NCBI GenBank assembly: GCA_963931865.1
Contig: OZ007509.1
Span: 19,746,227-19,810,226 of the forward strand
Direction: 5' to 3'
Source of the DNA: Axinella damicornis
Lineage: Eukaryota; Porifera; Demospongiae; Axinellida; Axinellidae
DNA: 64,000 nt
Of the stretch, positions 57,314-64,000 are shown in pieces. The number at the start of each line of letters is the position of its first letter. The first letter of the stretch is position 1. The notes under the pieces are model-generated. The model had not been told where the DNA came from. It did no database searches and was given only the letters and a program-made list of their open reading frames with translations. Both the position numbers and the translations under genes were made by a program.

Positions 57314-60300
57314 TAAGTTAGAGCCATGCAGGATGTGACATGTTTCCTGTTGCTGTTCTATAACCATCGTACTGTTGCGCAACACTTTTGGGGTTTAAGG
57401 GGTAATTACCGGTAGCTATACCGGTGATCGTGAACCAGGAACGGTGGAAACGGAAACGGAAATGGAAATGGAAATACGTAAGACACCGGAGGCGCAAGGC
57501 GCGGGCGGAGGGGAAATGCGCTAGCAATGGCGCCAACTTTATGTCGGGTGGTGAGTTAGTACAGAGACTTACAGAGCTTTGCAGGGTTTGTCCCGGGTAA
57601 CACCACCAATAGAGACATTAAAGCAATGTGCAAAGCTCTGCGAAAGAACTTGATCAAACCTCACTGAACCTCATTGTGCATTAGCAAAAGTTCAGCAGTA
57701 TCAAGTATGATGTCATAGCTACATGCCAAACAGCTGCAACAGAGATCTCTATTAATGTGTGTTAGCTACATGGGATGAAATAGTACTGGATGCTATTTTC
57801 TCTTCAGTGCGGGTCAACCCTGGGGAGCGTTTATTGATCCCCTTGTTCTTGGCTGCTGCAGTGCTGTAGGTTTGCAAGTTGTAGGAGGTAGTCAGCACTC
57901 ATAGGCCTATGGGCGTGTGCATAGTACTGTAAGGGAAATGCCGGTATTTTGGAACGGGGGGAATTCAGAACACCTACTAGCTGTATTGAAGTCTTCTGAC
58001 TGGAATAGTTCATTGATGTTGCCAACAGCTGGATGCTCCAAGGAACTGCCAAAGTCCTGACTGTCTGGGCGGCGACGATTGTTTTCGTATAACTGTATGT
58101 AAGCGCAGTCATAAATGCATGAATCGACTGCAACGACGATTTGATGTATACGTACGTAGCTTGACCACTAAACTAGCTTCTTCCCCCCCCCCCCAAGTTG
58201 AATATAAACTGAGTAGGTACTAAGCTAGTGTACCAGCATATCAGTTGTAGCCCTCTACTGTGCCTTTGCAATAATGGTGGGGTATTCCAAAATACCCCCT
58301 CGGTTGTGTTCCGAATTACCTGCAATAGGGTAGCGTAAAATTGTAGCTATTGAGCCAATTCTACTGAGCCACTTCATTCCTGTTATTTGTTGTGTACGTG
58401 TTGGGGCTGTGCCCTCTGAGTGTCATCAGCAGTTCTGCCTGCGCAGAATCCCATGAGTTTCAGATTCAGATTCAGTGACTTGTACCGAGAGGCTTCATTC
58501 CTGGTAACCATGGATGAAGCCAATTCATGTGACTGCAGAGGCTTCATTTCCAGTAATACCATCATTAGCATAACTAGGTAACTACAACTGAAGCCAGTTT
58601 AATTTATGAAGCTATGCAAATTGTTATGTTTGAGTCATGCAGGATGTGACATGTTCCTGTTTCCTGTTGCTGTTGTGTAACTAGACACACTGTATCCATA
58701 AAGTCCAGGAAATAAAATGGTTGCTCAGTAAGTTAAACTCTTTTTGGGGTTAAGTAGTGAAACCAAGAACGACGGAAACGTAAACTGAAATGGAATGTAG
58801 ACCGGAGGCCGAGGGGAATTAATTTTAATGCGCTATGCCCAATGGCACCAATTACAATTTCTAGCTGAAGCCAGTAAGCTGTCATTACTGCAACAAATGC
58901 CAGGTGGTGGGTTAGTGTACTCTCAGCTATATAGATTTACAGAGCTTTGCAGGGGGGTTTTGTCAAGTGACCTGCTAGCACTAGGCATTGAACTCAAGTA
59001 TTTGTTGGCAACACTACTAATCTTGCATACCTCTAGATCATAGCAACTGAAAATATGTCTTCAGCGGATTGCAATCTTGGGAGAGATGGTAGCTAATCGT
59101 TTGTCCAACTGTTGTGCTTGCTCCATGCAAGGACTGTTGTGGGGAAGACCCTGCCAATGAGGATGAGAGTGAAGAATCTGAACTGAAACCCAATACTTCC
59201 AGCTACTTACCTGTACATTTGAGTTTGTTTGACTTGTAGCTACATGTTATCTGAAACATTTTCCTGGAAATTGTCTTAACCCCTTTCTTGACTTGAATTA
59301 CACCAGTTCATTCCAGTGACTTGTACTGAGAATTAAGCTTCATTACTGTACTGAGAAACTTCATTACTGATATATACTTGTACTGAGAAGCTTTATTACT
59401 GTGACTTGTACTGAGAAACTTCATTACTGATGCTTGTACTGAGAAGCTTCATTAATTCCTGTAACTTGCACTGAGAAAGCTTCATTCATGTGACTTGCAC
59501 TGAGAAAGCTTCATTACTGTACTGAGAGGATTCATTTCTGGTCAAGCACTATTTGCTGCATGACCACTAGAGCCAACCATAAGCTGAATTTCTTGAGCTG
59601 TTGTATCAACTGAAGGCAGTATAGTTAATTGGCCTGGTTCAGTTGTGCCTGTTGTGCTATGGCAGAATGAGTTCTCACTGTACAATCTGCAAGCTTGTAG
59701 TCACTGAACTCTATACACACTGTTACACACTAGGAGTGTGCATCGTACACCACATAAGTATAGAGTTATAGTCACACACAATCATTGTAATGTTCGTTGC
59801 TGGCTTTGGAGTGTCACTAGGAAACTTCACTGATTTATCTTGAGTACATGATAGACAACAATCTCACTAACTGTGCATGACATCTGCATCTGATCTAGTC
59901 TTGGTCCCAGACCCAAACCAACCCCAGTGATCCGCGCTGGGGTTGGTTTGGGTCTGGGGCCGAGACTGCATCAGATCATGATGTAAGCTTACGATTACTG
60001 ACCTTGAAGATTGAGGTTGATCCAGCTAGTTCATAGTCTCTGAAAGTTTATGCAAAAAAGTGCATAAGGATATAATAGCCACAGGCTAATTATTATATCG
60101 AACATAAAGATACCGTGATATACGCTTCCTCATTATGCGTTCCTGGTGATACAATAGCTATGATCTAATGACAGACACAGTACTGGCATGTGTAATGTAA
60201 TCTGGTAAATTATTGCAAGCCAAACAAATTTTAGGTATAACAAATGAGTATGAGAAAAGGGTGGATAGTGAACTTAAGGGAAAAGAAATTAATTCATGGG

Positions 60301-60431
60301 CTACTTAAACATGACAACACAACATTGATCAAATGCCAATTCATTCACAACAAATCCCCCTCATGTCACTGATCTCTGATGACTGATGATCTGTGCACAG
60401 TGATGACACAAGAGTTGATTATGTGGGAACA
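57314..60431. other. Intergenic part of unit B
   Basis: Almost a base-for-base copy of 41809-44890. It has no gene, and the same internal block duplication and short C run. The ACTTGTACTGAGAAGC array is at 59310-59540. Confidence 0.5.
59896..59967. mobile_element. Hairpin element (MITE-like), unit B
   Basis: Same sequence and position in the unit as 44392-44463, so it was present before the duplication. Confidence 0.8.
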
Positions 60432-63400
60432 TTACAGGGTAAAGGAGTACAACATTTTCAAAAAGCGAGCATTGCAAGAATCAATAGTGACGTGAAAGGG
60501 GCTCCCGGGAATGTGTACTCCTGACCACAGGAGGCTGATGGTGTAGTCACCAGCATGGATGGGGGTATATCTTGCAAAGATGAGGCCATCCTCATTACGA
60601 CGATCCAAGCTAATGTAAAACCCTTTCTTTGGTCCTTCGACCCGAAAACAAAGGTACCCATAGCCGGCATCTGATACTCGAGCTGTGAATAACCGCTCTT
60701 GACCAATTACTCCATCTGCAAGGCCTTCACCATACGCTCTGACATTCTCAGGGACAGGTGCTGCCATCACTTTTGTTTTGAAAGGACTTCCTGGGATATC
60801 GAGGCCATTAGAATGTACATGAACTCGGTACATTCCCAACTCGGGTGGCATAACGGTACAGGTATAGTTTCCATCACTGCTTTCTCTGATTTCCCCTTCA
60901 AAGGTATGATTATCCTTTGAGCAAGCAAAAATGTCAAGCTTCTCATAAACCGGAGGCATGTGATCAACCACTTTTACTCCAACCCTAATCACTTTGCCCA
61001 GTGAGATCTTGTCTGGTGGTTTCACCACACTGTACCTAGTGGCATCCACACAGAGGACCTCGAAGGGGCTTCCTGGGATGTGATTGTTGTCCCACTGAAC
61101 CGATACCTTGTACCTGCCTGGTGCTGGAGGAGTGTAGTTCACGTCATAGTGGGTCTCGCTTGCTGCAGAAATCAATACTTTGAATTCATCATCCCCTTCA
61201 TGTCCTTCCACGTCCACCTTGAGCTCTCCGGGCCCTGCATCGTCCGTACACACAATAAACTTGTTTTCCCTTCCAACTTGTGCTGCTGTTAAGCCCTTCC
61301 CTTTGATATAGCACAGAGAGGCATTTGTTGCAATGAGTCTAAATGGAGAGCCATCAACGTGATTGTCATCGTACAGGATGCTGAGAAGGTACTCCCCACA
61401 TTTATGAGGATTGAACGCGATGTTGTATTCCTCATGGGACAGCTGTACTGCAGTAACGGGTAGTACTTCTGTGTTTGCTGGATTCTCAACTGATGCAGTC
61501 AACTCTCCACACCTGAATGCACATTTTGGACCGTTGACTCGAACCACCATTTCTCCACCCTCCAATTTAGCAGCCCCAACTATGAAATCACTGGGTTCTG
61601 GTTGTTGTGCCACTTCCAAATCGAATGGGCTTCCAGGAATATGTTCTCCAGTCCACAGCATGTGCAACTCATACACACCCACTCTGGGAGGAGGGTCTAT
61701 TGTACAGACACAGGAGCCACTCTCACCCCTCTCAACCATCCCTGGAAACTCTTCACCCTCACTAGAGCGGAGGAACACAGTGAACTTCTCTTCCTGATCA
61801 ATTTCATTTTCTTCGGCTACCAATCTCAGTTTCAATGGCTTGCCAATGTAGGCCCCTGCAGATGGATTTGTGATGTGAATTTCAGATGCTAGGATTCGTT
61901 TGCGACACTTGACCTGGAATGGACTGCCAGGAATGTTGAACTTTGCCCACTTCACAGAGACACTGTACATGCCACTTTTTGAGGGCTGGTAGCCTACCTC
62001 GAATATGGCCTCTGCAGGCATTGATATGTCTGGTTCAACAATCTCACTCTTTCCCTCCACAACTACTTCGAGTTGCCCTGGGCCTGCATCTTGAGCATTG
62101 ACTATGAATCGATTCTGCTCGTTCAACCAGGCCTCAACGGTACCATCACCCTCCAAACGACATTTGGAGGCATCACCAAGAAAAAGCTTGAATGGGGAGC
62201 CTAGGATGTTGACGTCATCATACTTGATGGTGAGGGTGTAGTCTGTTCCTTCTGACGGAGTGAATTCAACATGGTAGTGATGCTTCAAGGGCCGAGTTAT
62301 GGAGACTGGAAGGGTCTGCTTCGTTGTGTTGCTTTTGACAACTGCTGTCAGTTTTCCTTTACCAGCACCCTTGTTTGAAACACAGAAAATGATGTTTTCT
62401 GCACCTGCAGACATCTTCTGACACTCGGGTGGGCTGTCTTCCAGAACACACTTTGAAGCATCTGACCGGGAACTGAACTGAACGTTGAAAGGACTGCCAA
62501 GGATGTGCTTGCCATTGAACTTAACTGATAGTTCATATTTGCCAGCTTTCTTTGGTACAATCTCTACCCAGTGGGAGTTTTCTCCTGGAGCTGGTGAGAG
62601 GTTGATCTCTGCACCAGATGGAGGTTTGCAGGTGATCTCTGGAGCCTCCTTCCCCAGCTCTTCACAGTGGAGCTTGAATGAGTGGGGCAACCCAACTTGA
62701 AACTTTTCATTCTCAAGGTTGAGACCAGTGACTGCTCCTCGTAGCTTTCTGATTTTGAAGTTCATCTTCCCTGTGGGAGCTAGATCTGTTGGAGACGCTT
62801 TGTCACCAACGTTTGGTTCTCCAGAAGAATAACTGCCATCTTGAACTTCAATCGGTGTCACACTTTCAGGAGAAGGAACAATAATCTCAAAGATCAGTGG
62901 AGAGCTTGGGATGGCTTCGTTTGCCCACAGAAGGTCAAAGTTGTGAGTGCCAGGGGTAGTCGGGGTGTACCTTACCTTGAAAACACGAGGTCTTTCTGGG
63001 ATGGGCTCAATGTGAGGAGTCATGCTTTCTCCTTCCTGTGAGATTGCTGTGACAGTGAGGCTTCCCTTACCTGCCTGTGCCGTGTCAACTTCAAATGAAA
63101 TCCCTTTGTTCAGTGCATATACAGCTGAATTAGGTAGACCAACTATGCACTTTGAAGCATCAGGTGTGTCCTCCAGGGGGGTTACAAAAGGAGAACCTCG
63201 CACTGGTGTCTCAGCAATGTCCACCTCAAGCGTGTACACATCACCTTCGTCTAGCCAGGCCATCTCGCCACTTCCTGCTTTGCTTGGGATGTGAAGATCC
63301 ATGACTTTTGGATGGAGATAGAATTGAATGAGGTACGTTGTTCTAGACAGTGGGTTGAGCTCTGGGTTGGCAAACTCCTCAGCTTTGAGTGTTGACTCTA

Positions 63401-64000
63401 TTCCAAGGAGCTCTTCAGCTGCAGCCATACTAGTTCTACAATTCTCTACTTCGTCTTCCTTGCTCGTATGCTTGTACTGGTCATAGGCGGGGAAGGCACT
63501 GGCTGATACTACATTAACCAGCATCCCGAGAGCTTCACCACTGACCCAATCTGTGGTGAAGTTTGTGACATTCTGGCTCGGGATTTGCTTCTGGATCCAT
63601 GAGAGTAGGGCCTCCTGTCCCGGGGAGGCGGGGCCACAGAAGTATGAGAGGTAGGTCATTACTGATCGCTCATCTGGGCTTTCTGCCGCAAGATCATCTG
63701 GCTGCATGAGTTTGGGAATACCCAGCTGATTTTCAGCTAGAGCCATTGCATTGCTGATATTCTCAATGGCGTTGCTTGGATCGAGAGTGGCATGGTTTGG
63801 AATGAGACCAGGCTTGCAGTAGTCGACAAGGGCAGAGAGATTGGTACCGTTGTTCCAATCAGTTGTGAAGTTGGAGATGTCCTTGTCTGGGAGAGTGGCA
63901 TTGATCCAGTCAAGCACAAGTGTTTTGGTTGTCTCACCTACCTGGTACTGCAGGATGAGGTGCCAAAGTAGGCTGAGAATCTGCTTCAAGTTTTGCTCCA
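60432..64000 (-). CDS. Triple-CH filamin-like protein (Jitterbug type), copy 4 (5' end outside window)
   Basis: The large exon continues past the right edge; the window begins within the end of CH1 (KQILSLLWHLILQY). CH2 and CH3 are complete, with a three-residue deletion (QFYLHPKV against QFYHAKLHPKV in copies 2 and 3). The rod is about 408 residues shorter than copy 3. The first half of the internal duplicated block (EELGKEAPE, WVEIVPKKAGKYE) passes directly into the second half (PPECQKMSAGAENII), and the intervening repeats, including the GIPIVTNMTAHC segment conserved in copy 1, are missing. This is what recombination between the two internal blocks would give. The C-terminal end is nearly identical to copy 3. 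Exons 1 and 2 would lie to the right of the window. Confidence 0.85.
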   Translation of the reverse strand, partial: EQNLKQILSLLWHLILQYQVGETTKTLVLDWINATLPDKDISNFTTDWNNGTNLSALVDYCKPGLIPNHATLDPSNAIENISNAMALAENQLGIPKLMQPDDLAAESPDERSVMTYLSYFCGPASPGQEALLSWIQKQIPSQNVTNFTTDWVSGEALGMLVNVVSASAFPAYDQYKHTSKEDEVENCRTSMAAAEELLGIESTLKAEEFANPELNPLSRTTYLIQFYLHPKVMDLHIPSKAGSGEMAWLDEGDVYTLEVDIAETPVRGSPFVTPLEDTPDASKCIVGLPNSAVYALNKGISFEVDTAQAGKGSLTVTAISQEGESMTPHIEPIPERPRVFKVRYTPTTPGTHNFDLLWANEAIPSSPLIFEIIVPSPESVTPIEVQDGSYSSGEPNVGDKASPTDLAPTGKMNFKIRKLRGAVTGLNLENEKFQVGLPHSFKLHCEELGKEAPEITCKPPSGAEINLSPAPGENSHWVEIVPKKAGKYELSVKFNGKHILGSPFNVQFSSRSDASKCVLEDSPPECQKMSAGAENIIFCVSNKGAGKGKLTAVVKSNTTKQTLPVSITRPLKHHYHVEFTPSEGTDYTLTIKYDDVNILGSPFKLFLGDASKCRLEGDGTVEAWLNEQNRFIVNAQDAGPGQLEVVVEGKSEIVEPDISMPAEAIFEVGYQPSKSGMYSVSVKWAKFNIPGSPFQVKCRKRILASEIHITNPSAGAYIGKPLKLRLVAEENEIDQEEKFTVFLRSSEGEEFPGMVERGESGSCVCTIDPPPRVGVYELHMLWTGEHIPGSPFDLEVAQQPEPSDFIVGAAKLEGGEMVVRVNGPKCAFRCGELTASVENPANTEVLPVTAVQLSHEEYNIAFNPHKCGEYLLSILYDDNHVDGSPFRLIATNASLCYIKGKGLTAAQVGRENKFIVCTDDAGPGELKVDVEGHEGDDEFKVLISAASETHYDVNYTPPAPGRYKVSVQWDNNHIPGSPFEVLCVDATRYSVVKPPDKISLGKVIRVGVKVVDHMPPVYEKLDIFACSKDNHTFEGEIRESSDGNYTCTVMPPELGMYRVHVHSNGLDIPGSPFKTKVMAAPVPENVRAYGEGLADGVIGQERLFTARVSDAGYGYLCFRVEGPKKGFYISLDRRNEDGLIFARYTPIHAGDYTISLLWSGVHIPGSPFHVTIDSCNARFLKMLYSFTL

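Larger units (their letters stand above)
44891..60431. repeat. Tandem duplication unit B (about 15.5 kb)
   Basis: Second copy of the unit at 29267-44890. Length differences are explained mostly by the mobile element, which sits in different places in the two units, and by the poly-G and minisatellite lengths. Confidence 0.85.

Overview
The window is nuclear DNA from an animal, most likely a sponge or another early-branching invertebrate. Genes have short GT-AG introns and metazoan products. (CA)n tracts, poly-G runs, minisatellites and small inverted-repeat elements are abundant, and there is no bacterial operon structure. The sponge assignment is inference from compactness and gene content; no marker gene settles it.

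Left part (1-14 kb). The 3' end of an LRCH-type gene (calponin-homology domain, + strand) is followed by two tandem copies, on the - strand, of a two-exon gene that joins a protein kinase to a kelch propeller (3445-5604 and 10841-13416). The two copies are separated by repeat-rich DNA. Their flanks are themselves duplicated, and 13.4-13.9 kb looks like the edge of a further, lost copy.

Middle part (14-21.5 kb). A six-exon SR-type splicing factor (-; one RRM plus an RS tail, with a 12-nt microexon) and a TMEM223 homologue (+) sit among minisatellites and foldback elements.

Right part (21.8-64 kb). A tandem array, all on the - strand, of filamin-like genes with three calponin-homology (CH) domains followed by about 14 filamin repeats, the architecture of Drosophila Jitterbug. 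Copies 1, 2 and 3 are complete: two short exons code most of CH1, then one exon of about 4.8 kb codes the rest. The summed exons of each copy are an exact multiple of three. Copy 4 runs off the right edge. Between the full copies lie two shortened derivatives, at 40.2-41.7 and 55.7-57.2 kb. In these the start of CH1 is fused directly to filamin repeats, and their 3' halves have decayed. Two units of about 15.6 kb (29.3-44.9 and 44.9-60.4 kb) are near-identical.

The array shows how it evolves. One transposable-element family is inserted at different places in the two units, each with an empty site in the other unit. There is an apparent gene-conversion tract, an internal duplication of about 1.2 kb inside copies 2 and 3, and a deletion between the same internal repeats in copy 4. 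Array promoters share a TATA box and an ATGCAAAT octamer. By family, the filamin-like proteins should crosslink or anchor actin and the kelch-kinases should be signalling adaptors; nothing in the sequence links the two families functionally.
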